Assembly: GCA_030783905.1 (NCBI GenBank)
Contig: JAQAHH010000009.1
Location: 310,001 to 374,000 of the forward strand
From: Bisgaard Taxon 45
GTDB lineage: Bacteria > Pseudomonadota > Gammaproteobacteria > Enterobacterales > Pasteurellaceae
DNA: 64,000 nt
Direction: 5' to 3'
A program made the position numbers and the translations under genes. This document shows, piece after piece, positions 21,763 through 31,847 of the stretch; the stretch's first letter is position 1; every line of letters starts with the position of its first letter. A model generated the notes under the pieces. That model did not search any database, was not told the DNA's origin, and saw nothing but the letters and a program-made list of their open reading frames with translations.

Positions 21763-22449
21763 TTAGTCTTCCGTATGCGCTTTTTTTAATATTTCGTCTT
21801 CATTCAGTTTTAACAGACGAGCAATGGCATTGCGGTAGGAGATTTCAAGACTTTCACGACTGGTGGCAATCACACCTTGATCGATTAAGAAACCGTCATT
21901 CACATCATAAACCCAGCCATGTAGTGACAGTTTTTTCCCATTTTTCCAGGCTGATTTCACAATAGAAGAACGTCCCAAATTATACACTTGCTCAGCCACG
22001 TTAATTTTAGTTAGCATATCAGCACGTTTTTCAGGCGATAAATTACCAAGTAAATGACTATGTTTATACCAAATATCGCGTAAATGCAGTAACCAGTTAT
22101 TAATTAAACCTAAATCTTGATCTGCCATGGCCGCTTTAATCCCACCGCAGTTGGTGTGACCGCAAATGATAATGTGTTCAATATTTAAGACATCAACGGC
22201 ATATTGCACGACTGACAAACAGTTTAAATCGGTGTGAATAACCTGATTGGCAACATTACGATGAACAAACAGTTCACCTGGCCCTAAATTCGTTAATTTT
22301 TCTGCAGGAACCCGGCTATCTGAGCAACCAATCCAAAGATAACTCGGGGTTTGATGATCAGCCAATTCCTTAAAGTAAGAGGAATTTTCCTCTTTCATCC
22401 GTAACGCCCAACTATAATTATTGGCAAAAAGTTGTTCAATTTTTTTCAT
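21763..22449 (-). CDS. can: Beta-class carbonic anhydrase
   Basis: Zinc enzyme interconverting CO2 and bicarbonate, supplying bicarbonate for carboxylations. The 228 residues have zinc ligands Cys42, Asp44 (GCSDSR), His98 and Cys101 (CGHTNCGG), plus Arg46. Trp39, Arg64 and Tyr181, the bicarbonate-binding allosteric residues known from the Haemophilus enzyme, are all present, so it is a type II (gated) beta enzyme. It is monocistronic. Confidence 0.96.
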   Translation of the reverse strand: MKKIEQLFANNYSWALRMKEENSSYFKELADHQTPSYLWIGCSDSRVPAEKLTNLGPGELFVHRNVANQVIHTDLNCLSVVQYAVDVLNIEHIIICGHTNCGGIKAAMADQDLGLINNWLLHLRDIWYKHSHLLGNLSPEKRADMLTKINVAEQVYNLGRSSIVKSAWKNGKKLSLHGWVYDVNDGFLIDQGVIATSRESLEISYRNAIARLLKLNEDEILKKAHTED

Positions 22450-22543
22450 TAGAGTGATTCCTATACAGCAAAAATTAAGAGGGTTAGTATAGCGTACAAA
22501 ATGAAATCGAGGAAATTGGTTTTTATCAAGTTAGCGGGCTAAT

Positions 22544-22591
22544 ACCCTGTTTAGCTTATGTCAGCATAAATCTAAATAGGCTAAACAGGGT
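22544..22591. other. Structured inverted repeat between can and trpA
   Basis: ACCCTGTTTAGC (22544-22555) pairs perfectly with GCTAAACAGGGT (22580-22591). Inside lies a second hairpin, TTATG-TCAG-CATAA (22556-22569). There is no T-run on either side, so it is not a standard terminator, although it is placed where trpA transcription should end. Confidence 0.6.
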
Positions 22592-22603
22592 GGTATGACA
22601 AGT

Positions 22604-23413
22604 TTAACGAGCGGTCGCTTTTTTCATTTTTTGTGTGAAAGCGGCTAACTCGGCTAAACAGGTGTGTGGGTCGTGTAAATGTTGTTCAATAATTTTAACA
22701 ATGGCTGAACCTGAAATGGCACCATTTACCCCCATTTTTAACACATCACTGACTTGTTGGGGTTGGGAAATACCGAAACCTTGCAAAATAGGTGGGGCTT
22801 GGTAGGCTTTCAAGCGTGCCACTAATGCTTCTAAGTGACTGGCAGCGTGTTGGTTTTCAATCCCTGTGACACCTGCACGAGAAACCAAATAGGTGTAACC
22901 TTTTGTTTGCTCGGCAACACGTTTAATGGTGTCTTCGCTGGCGTTAGGTGGGCAAATAAAAACCTGTTGAATGGCATATTTTTCTGCCATAACCGTGAAC
23001 TCTGGATGAGCGAGCAAGGGTAAATCAGCAATTAATACCGCATCGACCCCCACGTCGGCACAACGTTGATAAAAACCTTCAATACCTTGTGCGTAAACGA
23101 GATTGGCGCAAAGCAGTAAACTTATCGGTAGGGTTGGATAAGTCGAGCGTATTTGTGCTAATAAATGAAAACTGGCCTCCGTACTACAACCCGCAGCTAA
23201 TGCACGTTGATTGGCGGCTTGAATCACAGGGCCATCTAATAACGGATCAGAAAAAGGAAAACCTAATTCTAAGGCATCAGCGCCATTTTCCACTAACGTT
23301 TGGATAATCTCAAATGACTGCGCTAAATTCGGATCACACAGGGTGACAAAGGGCACAAATGCACCTTGTTGTGCTTGTTGTAATTGTGAAAAGAGGGTAT
23401 CAAAACGACTCAT
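22604..23413 (-). CDS. trpA: Tryptophan synthase alpha chain
   Basis: Cleaves indole-3-glycerol phosphate to indole and glyceraldehyde-3-phosphate. The 269-residue TIM barrel carries catalytic Glu49 ([11 protein letters not shown]) and Asp60 (LLDGPVIQ), and the phosphate-binding VSRAGVTG and [10 protein letters not shown] blocks. Its start lies 14 bases inside the 3' end of trpB, so the two are coupled. It is the last gene of the trpBA unit. Confidence 0.97.
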   Translation of the reverse strand: MSRFDTLFSQLQQAQQGAFVPFVTLCDPNLAQSFEIIQTLVENGADALELGFPFSDPLLDGPVIQAANQRALAAGCSTEASFHLLAQIRSTYPTLPISLLLCANLVYAQGIEGFYQRCADVGVDAVLIADLPLLAHPEFTVMAEKYAIQQVFICPPNASEDTIKRVAEQTKGYTYLVSRAGVTGIENQHAASHLEALVARLKAYQAPPILQGFGISQPQQVSDVLKMGVNGAISGSAIVKIIEQHLHDPHTCLAELAAFTQKMKKATAR

Positions 23414-24608
23414 GTGAAACTCCTTTTTGCGATAAAATGCGGTCCACGGTAAAAATATCTTTATCCCCTCGACCAGACAAATTCACTACTAAAAGTTGCG
23501 CTTTTTCAGGCTGTTGACGAATCAGTTTTAAGGCATAGGCAAGGGCATGTGCACTTTCTAATGCGGGAATAATTCCTTCATGGCGTGCTAAGGCTTGAAA
23601 CGCGGCTAAGGCTTCATCATCGGTAATAGACTCATATTGTGCGCGACCAATCGCTTGTAAGTGCGCGTGTTGTGGTCCAACGGAAGGAAAATCAAGCCCT
23701 GCTGAAATCGAATAAGATTCTTCAATTTGCCCATCCGATGTTTGCATCAACGGTGCTTTCATCCCGAAATAAATCCCTGTTGTGCCATGCCCTAAGGGTG
23801 CACCGTGTTGGCCAGTGGCAATCCCTTTTCCTGCTGGTTCAATACCAATTAAACGCACGGTGCTTTCTTCGATGAAATCATTAAACATGCCAATCGCATT
23901 TGATCCACCGCCAACCGCAGCAATCACAGCATCAGGTAAGCGCCCTTCACGTGCTAAAATTTGTTGCTTGGTTTCTTCACCAATGATTTTTTGGAATTCG
24001 CGCACGATTGTGGGGAAAGGATGAGGACCGGCTGCGGTACCAAGTAAATAATGAGTGTGTTCATAATTTTCTGCCCAATCGCGCATGGCTTCACAACAGG
24101 CGTCTTTTAACGATGCCGACCCTTTCGTCACTGCGGTGACGGTCGCCCCCATTAAACGCATACGGAAAACATTTGGTGATTGGCGTTCGACATCTTTCGC
24201 GCCCATATAAATTTGGCATGGCATATCGAGCATGGCACAAGCGAGCGCAGTAGCCACGCCATGTTGCCCTGCCCCCGTTTCTGCAATAATACGGGTTTTG
24301 CCCATCCGTTTGGCTAAGAGGATTTGACCTAATACTTGATTAGTTTTATGCGCACCGCCATGTAATAAATCTTCACGTTTGAGATAGAGTTTCGTTTGGC
24401 TGCCTGAGGTGAGATTACGACATAGGGTGAGGGCAGTAGGACGACCCGCATAATTTTTCAACAAATCAAGGAAAGTTTGTCTAAATGTGGGATCTTGCTG
24501 TGCCTCAACAAATGATTTTTCGAGATTTTTTAATACTGGTACCAGAATTTCGGGGACATACATCCCCCCAAATTCACCGAAATAGGGATTAAGTAAGGTT
24601 TCTGACAT
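23400..24608 (-). CDS. trpB: Tryptophan synthase beta chain
   Basis: PLP enzyme that joins indole to serine to give tryptophan. The 402 residues show [10 protein letters not shown] at the N-terminus, PLP lysine Lys88 in GGAHKTNQ, the glutamate block AETGAGQHG and the phosphate loop [10 protein letters not shown]. Start ATG 24608 follows AAGGAA. It is the first gene of trpBA, behind its own TrpR-type promoter. Confidence 0.97.
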   Translation of the reverse strand: MSETLLNPYFGEFGGMYVPEILVPVLKNLEKSFVEAQQDPTFRQTFLDLLKNYAGRPTALTLCRNLTSGSQTKLYLKREDLLHGGAHKTNQVLGQILLAKRMGKTRIIAETGAGQHGVATALACAMLDMPCQIYMGAKDVERQSPNVFRMRLMGATVTAVTKGSASLKDACCEAMRDWAENYEHTHYLLGTAAGPHPFPTIVREFQKIIGEETKQQILAREGRLPDAVIAAVGGGSNAIGMFNDFIEESTVRLIGIEPAGKGIATGQHGAPLGHGTTGIYFGMKAPLMQTSDGQIEESYSISAGLDFPSVGPQHAHLQAIGRAQYESITDDEALAAFQALARHEGIIPALESAHALAYALKLIRQQPEKAQLLVVNLSGRGDKDIFTVDRILSQKGVSHESF

Positions 24609-24680
24609 GATGATTCCTTAAAATGATAATGATAAATCCTTGGAGAATATGATATCGCTCAAGAACTAATTTTTAGTATG

Positions 24681-24713
24681 AACTATTAAACTAGTGTAAG
24701 AGTTAAAAAGCAA
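24681..24713 (-). promoter_or_regulatory. trpBA promoter and TrpR-like operator
   Basis: On the minus strand TTGCTT (plus 24708-24713), a 17-base spacer and TTTAAT (plus 24685-24690). The dyad GAACTATTAAACTAGTGT overlaps spacer and -10 and resembles the trp operator. The leader before trpB is about 70 nt. Confidence 0.82.
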
Positions 24714-24760
24714 GTGTTTTATGCAAAATAAATACAGCGTCAAAAAAACGGTCAGGCGAG

Positions 24761-24788
24761 AAAGGGACAGAACACCGCTTGTCCCTTT
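24761..24788. other. Hairpin downstream of ydfG
   Basis: AAAGGGACA (24761-24769) pairs with TGTCCCTTT (24780-24788). A T-run on the minus strand follows only after about 12 more bases, so it is a doubtful terminator for the trpD-trpCF-ydfG unit. Confidence 0.5.
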
Positions 24789-24826
24789 GAGTATTGTATG
24801 GATAGCGTGAAAAAGAGTGGCAGCGA

Positions 24827-25585
24827 TTATTTTTTCTGTCTCACCACATTAAGGGGGGCACTACTTTGTGCCGTTGGCATCACTTCAATACGGTTAATAT
24901 TGACATGTTCAGGTTGTTGATTTGCCCACAAGACAATGTTGGCAATATCTTCGGGCGTGACAAATTGAACATCTTCATATAATTTTGCTGCACGTTCATT
25001 ATCGCCCTTGAAACGCACATTAGAAAACTCTGTACCACCACATAATCCCGGTTCAATATTGGTAACCCGAATCGCGGTACCTGCGAGATCCGCGCGTAAA
25101 TTTAGGCTAAATTGTTTAATAAAGGCCTTGCTCGCGCCGTAAACATTACCACCTGGGTAAGGGTAAGTGCCCGCAATCGAACCTAAGTTAATAATATGGC
25201 CATGATTACGGCTAACCATTTGTGGTAAGAGCAAACGCGTGATGGTCACTACGCCCTTGATGTTGGTATCGATCATTTGCATCCAATCATCTAAATCGGC
25301 TTTATCTGCTGTTTCGAGACCTAACGCTAAGCCGGCGTTATTGACTAACAGATCGACTGCCTGCCAACTGGGTGGTAGGGTATTGATCGCCATTTCTGTG
25401 GCTTGTCGATCGCTGAGATCAAAGGTAAGCGGCAAAAAGTCTGCGCCCAATTCTTGTTGTAGTGCGGTTAAGCGCTCAGCCCGTCGTCCTGTTCCAATGA
25501 CATTATAGTTATGTTGAATCAATGTACGACAAATTGCCACCCCAAATCCGGCGGTGGCACCGGTAACCAATGCTATTTTTTTCAT
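24827..25585 (-). CDS. ydfG: Short-chain dehydrogenase YdfG (3-hydroxy acid dehydrogenase)
   Basis: NADP-dependent oxidoreductase; the E. coli relative oxidises serine/allo-threonine-type 3-hydroxy acids and reduces malonic semialdehyde. The 252 residues show the SDR cofactor motif TGATAGFG (8-15), VNNAG and the catalytic Ser136, Tyr149, Lys153 (VYGASK). The IEPGLCGGTEFSNVRFKGD block is typical of YdfG. It lies 44 bases after trpCF on the same strand and just before the trpBA promoter, so it is probably carried on the trpDC message. Confidence 0.93.
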   Translation of the reverse strand: MKKIALVTGATAGFGVAICRTLIQHNYNVIGTGRRAERLTALQQELGADFLPLTFDLSDRQATEMAINTLPPSWQAVDLLVNNAGLALGLETADKADLDDWMQMIDTNIKGVVTITRLLLPQMVSRNHGHIINLGSIAGTYPYPGGNVYGASKAFIKQFSLNLRADLAGTAIRVTNIEPGLCGGTEFSNVRFKGDNERAAKLYEDVQFVTPEDIANIVLWANQQPEHVNINRIEVMPTAQSSAPLNVVRQKK

Positions 25586-25629
25586 GTTGACCTCAATATT
25601 TTTTGAATTAGGTTGTCTCTTTTCTTAAC

Positions 25630-27039
25630 TTAGCGAAGTTGGGCAAACGCTGCAACGACTTTTTCTTCTGATTTAACACCCGGAAAGGCTTCAATCCCTG
25701 AATTTAAATCTAGCCCCAAGCAACCTTGAGCGAGGGCCTGTTTAATATTGTTTGGCGTGATTCCACCGGCCAACATACTTTTTTGTTTGAATTGCGCGGG
25801 AATGGTTTGCCAATTAAATGCTTGCCCCGTCCCCCCTTGTTGCGTATTCGTTTTACTATCAAAAACATAACGATCAACATGTTCATGTTCTACAAGTTGA
25901 ATTGGGCTCGCTATCGTCAGATCAATACAGACGGCTTGCCAAATTTCGCATTCAGGCGGTAATTGTTCGCGTAATTGGTAAATAAAGTCGCGACTTTCAT
26001 TACCGTGTAGTTGAACCGCGTGAAGTGATAATTGGCTGGCGATCTGACAAATAAACGCAATGGCTTGATTTTGAAATACCCCAACAAAGCGCAAGGGGGC
26101 TTGTGTCACCAGTTCTTGCGCTTGACGTAAACTAATACAGCGTTTTGAATTTGGCGCAAAAATCAGCCCACCATAAAGCGCCCCCTGTTGATAAGCCATG
26201 CTGACATCCTGCTTGCGTGTCAGGCCACAGACTTTATTTTCGCCAAAAATCAGCGAACGTACTGCCTGATTTAAGTCAGTATGTAGCATTAAGCTACTAC
26301 CAATTAAAAAACCATCAGCCACATGGCGTAATTCACGAATTTGAGAGTGTTGATAGATACCTGATTCACTAATGATTTTGGTTCCAGTAGGCATTTTATC
26401 CGCATAGTGTTGTGTAATGTTGACAACACGTTGCACGTCCACGCTGAGATCGTGTAAATTCCGATTATTGATCCCAATCACTTTGGCATTTAATGCTAAT
26501 GCACGGGCAAACTCCGTTTCATTGCTAGTTTCCGTTAATATTCCCATCCCTAATTGATGAGCGAGTGTGGCTAATTGCATATAGCGTTCATCATTGAGGA
26601 TAGATAGCATAAGTAGAATTGCATCTGCTTGTGCATATCGTGCTAAATACACTTGGTATTCGGATAGGATAAAATCCTTACATAAAATTGGTTGTGTCAC
26701 TCGTTGCCGTACTTCGGCGATATTGGCAAACGCACCTTGAAAGTATTTTTCATCGGTTAAGACTGAAATTGCTGTCGCATAGTGTTTATACACATCGGCG
26801 ATCTCCGCCAAGTCAAAGTTTGACCGAATTAAGCCTTTAGAGGGCGAGGCTTTTTTACATTCCAAAATATACACAGGCTGTGCCGTTGTACTTTGCTGAA
26901 TGGCTTGGTAAAAATCACGATCACTAGGCATGATCTGATGTTGAAAAGTAGACAACGGTAACTGTGTTTGTTTTTCCGCAATCCAAATTTCTTTATCCTG
27001 AATGATTTTTTGCAGAATAGAGGGAAGAGGTTGTGTCAT
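25630..27039 (-). CDS. trpC: Bifunctional indole-3-glycerol-phosphate synthase / phosphoribosylanthranilate isomerase
   Basis: Fused TrpC-TrpF enzyme catalysing two consecutive tryptophan steps. The 469 residues comprise an N-terminal IGPS barrel ([37 protein letters not shown]) and, from about residue 260, a PRAI barrel opening with ENKVCGLTR (catalytic Cys) and containing FDSKTN and [11 protein letters not shown] chose ATG 27039, which has GGAGA upstream and matches relatives; an ATG nine codons earlier would include that site. It follows trpD by 36 bases. Confidence 0.95.
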   Translation of the reverse strand: MTQPLPSILQKIIQDKEIWIAEKQTQLPLSTFQHQIMPSDRDFYQAIQQSTTAQPVYILECKKASPSKGLIRSNFDLAEIADVYKHYATAISVLTDEKYFQGAFANIAEVRQRVTQPILCKDFILSEYQVYLARYAQADAILLMLSILNDERYMQLATLAHQLGMGILTETSNETEFARALALNAKVIGINNRNLHDLSVDVQRVVNITQHYADKMPTGTKIISESGIYQHSQIRELRHVADGFLIGSSLMLHTDLNQAVRSLIFGENKVCGLTRKQDVSMAYQQGALYGGLIFAPNSKRCISLRQAQELVTQAPLRFVGVFQNQAIAFICQIASQLSLHAVQLHGNESRDFIYQLREQLPPECEIWQAVCIDLTIASPIQLVEHEHVDRYVFDSKTNTQQGGTGQAFNWQTIPAQFKQKSMLAGGITPNNIKQALAQGCLGLDLNSGIEAFPGVKSEEKVVAAFAQLR

Positions 27040-27075
27040 TTTGATCTTTTCTCCAGATTCAATCATAAAAACCGA

Positions 27076-28077
27076 TTAATATTGGGTTAATTGTTGTAAG
27101 GTTTCAAAAGGTTTACCACTGGCGATGAGGTTCATTATCTCTTGTGCATTTTGTTTGATATCTGGATAACCAAATAAGGTCATCAACATAGCACTATTCA
27201 TTGCAACAGCTTGTTGATGAGCAAGTTTACCTTTACCTTGTAAAAGTGCGGTTAATATTTTGGCATTTTCGGCAGGCTTTCCGCCTCGGAGTGCATCGAG
27301 TGACTGTGGCTGAAAGCCAAAGTCCTCTGGTGTCAAGCTGTAACGTTCAATGTGTCCTGCTTTGATTTCGGCTACCTCGGTGACACCATGTAACGCAATT
27401 TCGTCTAAGCCCGCACCATGTACGACCAAACTATGTTCATGCCCCAAGCGCGCAACGGTTTCGGCATAAGGTTGAATTAAGTCAGATGAATACACACCGA
27501 GTAATTGTCGTTTTGGTTTCGCGGGATTGATCAAGGGACCTAAGATATTAAAAATAGTGCGTGTTTTCAGGGCTTGGCGTACGGGGATAGCATGTTGGAA
27601 ACCCAGATGATATTGTGGAGCAAAGAGAAAACATAAACCAATTTCATCTAAAGCTTGTCGTGCTTTTTGGGCAGACATTTGGACATTCACCCCCAAAGCT
27701 GATAATAAGTCACTGGCCCCCGTTTGGCTTGAGACACTACGATTACCATGCTTCGCGACTTTCAGCCCATAACTGGCTGCCACAATGGCTGAGGCGGTAG
27801 AAATATTAATCGTATTTGCGCCATCCCCACCTGTTCCGACAATATCAGCAAAAGGGTAGGTTGGTCTTGGAAAAGAGGCCGCATCAGCTTGTAGCGCAAT
27901 GACTGCACCACTGATTTCTTCCGGGGTTTCACCACGTAATTTTAGTGCAATTAATGCAGCGCTGAGTTGTGAGTGATCCAGTTGTCCACGTACGATAGCG
28001 GTAAACAGATACTCAGTTTGTTGTTGATTTAATGCTTTTTTTTCAAAAAGTTGATGAAGTAACTGCTCAGTTTGCAT
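27076..28077 (-). CDS. trpD: Anthranilate phosphoribosyltransferase
   Basis: Transfers phosphoribose from PRPP to anthranilate. The 333 residues show the PRPP-binding [15 protein letters not shown] block and [15 protein letters not shown]. Start ATG 28077 follows AAGGAAAA; the longer frame to 28143 would run through the promoter. TrpD is separate from TrpG here, unlike the fused E. coli TrpGD. It is the first gene of its own transcription unit. Confidence 0.96.
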   Translation of the reverse strand: MQTEQLLHQLFEKKALNQQQTEYLFTAIVRGQLDHSQLSAALIALKLRGETPEEISGAVIALQADAASFPRPTYPFADIVGTGGDGANTINISTASAIVAASYGLKVAKHGNRSVSSQTGASDLLSALGVNVQMSAQKARQALDEIGLCFLFAPQYHLGFQHAIPVRQALKTRTIFNILGPLINPAKPKRQLLGVYSSDLIQPYAETVARLGHEHSLVVHGAGLDEIALHGVTEVAEIKAGHIERYSLTPEDFGFQPQSLDALRGGKPAENAKILTALLQGKGKLAHQQAVAMNSAMLMTLFGYPDIKQNAQEIMNLIASGKPFETLQQLTQY

Positions 28078-28109
28078 GTGTTTTCCTTTGTATTTTATTT
28101 TTTTATTTT

Positions 28110-28143
28110 GAACTATTAAACTAGTACAAAATATCAATGTCAA
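28110..28143 (-). promoter_or_regulatory. trpDC promoter and TrpR-like operator
   Basis: On the minus strand TTGACA (plus 28138-28143), a 17-base spacer and TTTAAT (plus 28115-28120). GAACTATTAAACTAGTACAA overlaps the -10 and is the site in the window closest to the enteric trp operator. The leader is about 30 nt. Confidence 0.87.
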
Positions 28144-28205
28144 GAGTTAAATTCTACGTCTAGCAGAAAAATACGTTACATCTTGATTAAAAGGGCATAA
28201 ACATA

Positions 28206-28226
28206 ATGCAGTCAGGATGACTGCAT
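28206..28226. other. Hairpin in the trpG-trpD gap
   Basis: ATGCAGTCA-GGA-TGACTGCAT, a perfect 9-bp stem with a 3-base loop, in the 298-bp gap between trpG and the trpD start. It has no T-run directly after it on either strand; it may mark the end of the trpEG transcript. Confidence 0.5.
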
Positions 28227-28375
28227 GGAGGAAAACGGATGTCACTGACTCTTTTACTGCGAATTTGATTATTTTAGAAACCTAGTATTGACACACAGGC
28301 ACACCGGCCAGATGTGTTTATGTGACAGGGTTACTTATTTTTTTTCATCACCCATTTCATTGTGCTTGAGGCTAT

Positions 28376-28963
28376 TCACATTTCATGCGCCAGTAGCCAT
28401 TCAATCGACTGCGCTAATAATTGTGAACCCTGTACCGTCAAAATGCTTTCTGGATGAAATTGGAAGCTACAGATCGGTAATGTTTTATGTCGAATCGCCA
28501 TGATAATGTCACGATAGGTCGCATTGACAATAAATTCATCAGATAAATCGACCCCCATTAAGGAATGATAGCGTGCGACGGGCATCGGATTCGGTAATTG
28601 AGCAAACATCATTTGCTGATCATGTGTAATGTTTGACACTTTACCATGTAAAACTTCCCCAGCATGAGTAACTCGACCACCAAAAGCTTCAATAATTGCT
28701 TGATGACCTAAACAAATGCCAATCATTCTGACTTTTTGTTTTAAACGCTGAATCAGGGGCAACATATTCCCCGCTTGTTGTGGGGTACTTGGACCGGGTG
28801 AAAGAGCCAAAATAGTATTGGGCTGAGCAAGGGTCACTTGTTCTAATAAATCGAGATCACAATCATTACGATAAATGTGAACCTGATGTCCTAAACAGCG
28901 AAATTGATCCACTAAGTTATAAGTAAACGAGTCGAAATTATCTAAAAATACAATTGTTGCCAT
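28376..28963 (-). CDS. trpG: Anthranilate synthase glutamine amidotransferase
   Basis: Supplies ammonia from glutamine to TrpE. The 195-residue class I amidotransferase begins IVFLDNFDSFTYNLVDQ, has the oxyanion block SPGPSTP, nucleophile Cys84 in GICLGHQA and the His-Glu pair in FQFHPES near the end. I chose ATG 28963, preceded by AAGGAT; an open frame extends upstream inside trpE. It follows the trpE stop after 10 bases. Confidence 0.96.
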   Translation of the reverse strand: MATIVFLDNFDSFTYNLVDQFRCLGHQVHIYRNDCDLDLLEQVTLAQPNTILALSPGPSTPQQAGNMLPLIQRLKQKVRMIGICLGHQAIIEAFGGRVTHAGEVLHGKVSNITHDQQMMFAQLPNPMPVARYHSLMGVDLSDEFIVNATYRDIIMAIRHKTLPICSFQFHPESILTVQGSQLLAQSIEWLLAHEM

Positions 28964-28973
28964 AATGCTATCC

Positions 28974-30524
28974 TTATGCTTGGTGAGACGTTTGGTGAGT
29001 TTGAATAATCGCGTTAATGACAGCTTGAGCTTTATGTCGTGTTTCATCGGCTTCCTTTTGCGGATCTGAATCAAGCACTTCGCCACACCCCGCTTGGATA
29101 TAGGCAATACCTTGTTGCACAAAGGCAGAACGTATCACAATACAGGTATCTAAATCGCCATTCGAGGCGAGATATCCCACGGCACCGCCATAACTGTGCC
29201 GCTTTTGTCGTTCAACTTGATAGAGTAGTTGCATAGCCTTGATTTTGGGTGCACCAGTGAGGGTGCCCATGTTCATACAAGCTTGATAGGCATGTAACGC
29301 ATCCAATTCAGGTCGTAATTTACCCACCACTCGGGACACTAAATGCATAATGTGAGAATAGCGATCCACCTGCATTAAATCGACGACTTGACGGGTTCCC
29401 ATTTCACACACTCGAGCAATGTCATTGCGCGCTAAATCCACCAACATTAAATGTTCAGCCAGTTCTTTTTGATCTAGTCGTAATTCAAGTTCTAAGCGAG
29501 CATCTAATTCTGGATCAATGTGACCATCAGGATGAAAACCGCGCGGGCGTGAACCTGCAATCGGATAAATTTCCAGTTGGCGGGTTTGCTGTGTATATTT
29601 CAAGGCACTTTCGGGGGAGGCACCAAACAGAGTAAAGTCCTCGTCTTGCATAAAGAACATATAAGGACTCGGATTATTGTGCTTCAGCTGACGATAACTT
29701 GCCAATGTGTTTGGGCAAGCTAAAGAAAAACGACGTGAAGGCACAATTTGGAACACGTCCCCTTGATAAAGATGCTGCTTTAATATCTGAATTACTTGCT
29801 TAAATTGGCTATCATCAAGATTGGTTGTAAGTGTGGTATTGGCTGTAATAGGATTGAAGTGCGGTTCAATTTTTGCGCATTTTTGTAAAATCTGATCAGC
29901 TTGTTGTTGTAATGTGGTTTGACATTGTGGGGTAAAACAAAAGCTGTGTAGCTGAGCTTGCTGTAATTGGTGATCGAGTGTTAATTGATGTTCTGCTAAG
30001 TAGAAACAATAATCGGGACAACGGAGCCCGTCATCTTGTAATTGGATGTCATCCATGGGGATAAATTGGGTGACTAAATCATAGGCAAATAAACCGCCTA
30101 ATAACACCGGTACTTCACTATGTTGATACAGCGAGAGGAGCGCGCGTAATGCATCAAAGCTAGTTGAAGCATGCAATTTGTTGTCTTCGTCAAGGTTTTT
30201 GTCAAGTTTAGGAAAGACAAGTGAAAATTGCACATCTGTGCTATCAATGATTTCGTGGTGACATTGTAACTTTTTTCTTAGGGCATTTAAAACGCCAATG
30301 CCATTTTGTGTTTTCGCACAGAAGGTTACACGTAATCCATGGCAGGTTATTTTCAGTGCGGGTTGGATAATTAAAAGGCTTTTTAAACTGTTTTTACTGT
30401 GAATTTCAGCGGATTCCAGTAACAGCGTGTTTGTTTTATCCTGACAAAGTGTCGCAAAAACATGTGTGGGATCGGCATAATAAGGCATTGACTGAGTCAA
30501 GGTATGAATAAAAGCGAATGACAT
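28974..30524 (-). CDS. trpE: Anthranilate synthase component I
   Basis: Makes anthranilate from chorismate with TrpG. The 516 residues have the N-terminal LLLESAEI block that forms the tryptophan feedback pocket, and the C-terminal chorismate-binding blocks FQIVPSRRF, GASPES, IYPIAGSRPRG, ADETRHKA and MGTLTGAPKIKAM. First gene of the trpEG unit. Its promoter leaves only about 27 nt of leader, so there is no room for a trpL attenuator. Confidence 0.97.
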   Translation of the reverse strand: MSFAFIHTLTQSMPYYADPTHVFATLCQDKTNTLLLESAEIHSKNSLKSLLIIQPALKITCHGLRVTFCAKTQNGIGVLNALRKKLQCHHEIIDSTDVQFSLVFPKLDKNLDEDNKLHASTSFDALRALLSLYQHSEVPVLLGGLFAYDLVTQFIPMDDIQLQDDGLRCPDYCFYLAEHQLTLDHQLQQAQLHSFCFTPQCQTTLQQQADQILQKCAKIEPHFNPITANTTLTTNLDDSQFKQVIQILKQHLYQGDVFQIVPSRRFSLACPNTLASYRQLKHNNPSPYMFFMQDEDFTLFGASPESALKYTQQTRQLEIYPIAGSRPRGFHPDGHIDPELDARLELELRLDQKELAEHLMLVDLARNDIARVCEMGTRQVVDLMQVDRYSHIMHLVSRVVGKLRPELDALHAYQACMNMGTLTGAPKIKAMQLLYQVERQKRHSYGGAVGYLASNGDLDTCIVIRSAFVQQGIAYIQAGCGEVLDSDPQKEADETRHKAQAVINAIIQTHQTSHQA

Positions 30525-30553
30525 AGTATAGGCGTCCTTGTTTTGTTATTTTG

Positions 30554-30586
30554 TACTATTAAACTAGTTTATGGTTATATTGTCAA
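30554..30586 (-). promoter_or_regulatory. trpEG promoter and TrpR-like operator
   Basis: On the minus strand TTGACA (plus 30581-30586), a 17-base spacer and TTTAAT (plus 30558-30563). The dyad TACTATTAAACTAGTTTA overlaps the -10, in the same register as at trpD and trpB. Confidence 0.85.
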
Positions 30587-30727
30587 GTGAGCGTGCGTTA
30601 AAACTAGATGGGCAGTAAAGGGAAAAAAGACGAACGGAAAGAGGTAGCATAAAGTGCCATTAGATCAATATGCGTTCATCACCGAGAGAATTAAAAAGAG
30701 AAGCTAGCGCGATCTGCCTAGTCTGAG

Positions 30728-30755
30728 TTGCACTTTCACTTAAATTCGCTATGAT
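30728..30755 (+). promoter_or_regulatory. Candidate sohB promoter
   Basis: TTGCAC (30728-30733), a 16-base spacer and TATGAT (30750-30755), about 30 bases before the sohB ATG. Confidence 0.55.
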
Positions 30756-30785
30756 TAACCATCATTTATTTCAAGGAGAAAAAAC

Positions 30786-31847
30786 ATGTGGTCTGATATT
30801 GCAACAGGATATGGACTTTTTATTTTAGAGATCTTAACAATTTTATTGGTCATAGCGGGTATTGTTTTTATGATTGTGACATTTAAACAACACCAAGCAA
30901 AAAATACGGGCGAACTTGTTGTGGTAGATTTATCGGAACAATACCAAGAACATAGTAAAAGATTGCGTGAATTTAGTTTGACACAAGAAACACGCAAACA
31001 ATTAGAAAAAGAAGAAAAAAAAGCAGAGAAAGACAAAGCGAAAATCGAAAAGGAAAAGCGTAAAAAAGGTGAGCTTATTGAAGATGAACATAAACCCCGC
31101 CTCTATGTCTTACACTTTAAAGGCGATATTGCCGCTTCTGCAACCAGCGCACTACGTGAAGAGGTCAGTGCTATTATTGGGGTCGCCAAACCAGAAGACG
31201 AAGTTTTAGTGCGCTTAGAAAGCCCGGGTGGTATGGTGCATGGCTATGGTTTAGCTGCCTCACAGTTATTACGCTTAAAACAGCATGGCATTAAATTAAC
31301 CATTGCAGTCGATAAAGTGGCTGCCAGTGGGGGGTATATGATGGCTTGTGTGGCAGATAAAATTGTTGCCGCACCGTTTGCCATCTTGGGATCAGTTGGG
31401 GTTGTGGCACAAATTCCGAATATTCATCGCTTATTGAAAAAACATGATGTTGATGTCGAAGTGATGACGGCGGGTGAATATAAACGTACCATGACGGTGT
31501 TAGGTGAAAATACAGAAAAAGGAAAACAAAAATTCCAACAAGAATTGGAAGATACCCACCAATTATTTAAACAATTTGTGACAGAAAATCGCCCTCAATT
31601 AGATATTGAGCAAATTGCAACAGGGGAGCATTGGTTTGGTCAACAGGCACTTGGATTAAATTTAGTGGATGCGATTTCAACGAGTGATGATTTGATTTTA
31701 AACGCGATAAAAGCAAATAAAACGGTTTTATCAGTGAAATATCATATAAAGCAATCTTTCCTGCAAAAAGTGGGGAAACAAGCAGAAGAAAGCACCGATG
31801 CCTTCTTGTTACGTTGGCTAAAACGAAATAACAGTACATTACTTTAG
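30786..31847 (+). CDS. sohB: Inner-membrane peptidase SohB (S49 family)
   Basis: Membrane-anchored serine protease related to signal peptide peptidase SppA. The 353 residues start with one transmembrane helix (about 11-33), then a charged Lys/Glu-rich linker (70-100) and the S49 protease domain. The catalytic dyad is Ser181 (VAASGGYMM) and Lys233 (EYKRTMT). AAGGAG precedes the ATG. It is monocistronic. Its targets are not known from sequence; the E. coli gene was found as a multicopy suppressor of a degP mutant. Confidence 0.92.
   Translation: MWSDIATGYGLFILEILTILLVIAGIVFMIVTFKQHQAKNTGELVVVDLSEQYQEHSKRLREFSLTQETRKQLEKEEKKAEKDKAKIEKEKRKKGELIEDEHKPRLYVLHFKGDIAASATSALREEVSAIIGVAKPEDEVLVRLESPGGMVHGYGLAASQLLRLKQHGIKLTIAVDKVAASGGYMMACVADKIVAAPFAILGSVGVVAQIPNIHRLLKKHDVDVEVMTAGEYKRTMTVLGENTEKGKQKFQQELEDTHQLFKQFVTENRPQLDIEQIATGEHWFGQQALGLNLVDAISTSDDLILNAIKANKTVLSVKYHIKQSFLQKVGKQAEESTDAFLLRWLKRNNSTLL

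Noticed and set aside
28964-29122. N-terminal extension of trpG
   Set aside because: The added codons lie in another frame of trpE; the proper ATG at 28963 has a ribosome site and matches relatives.
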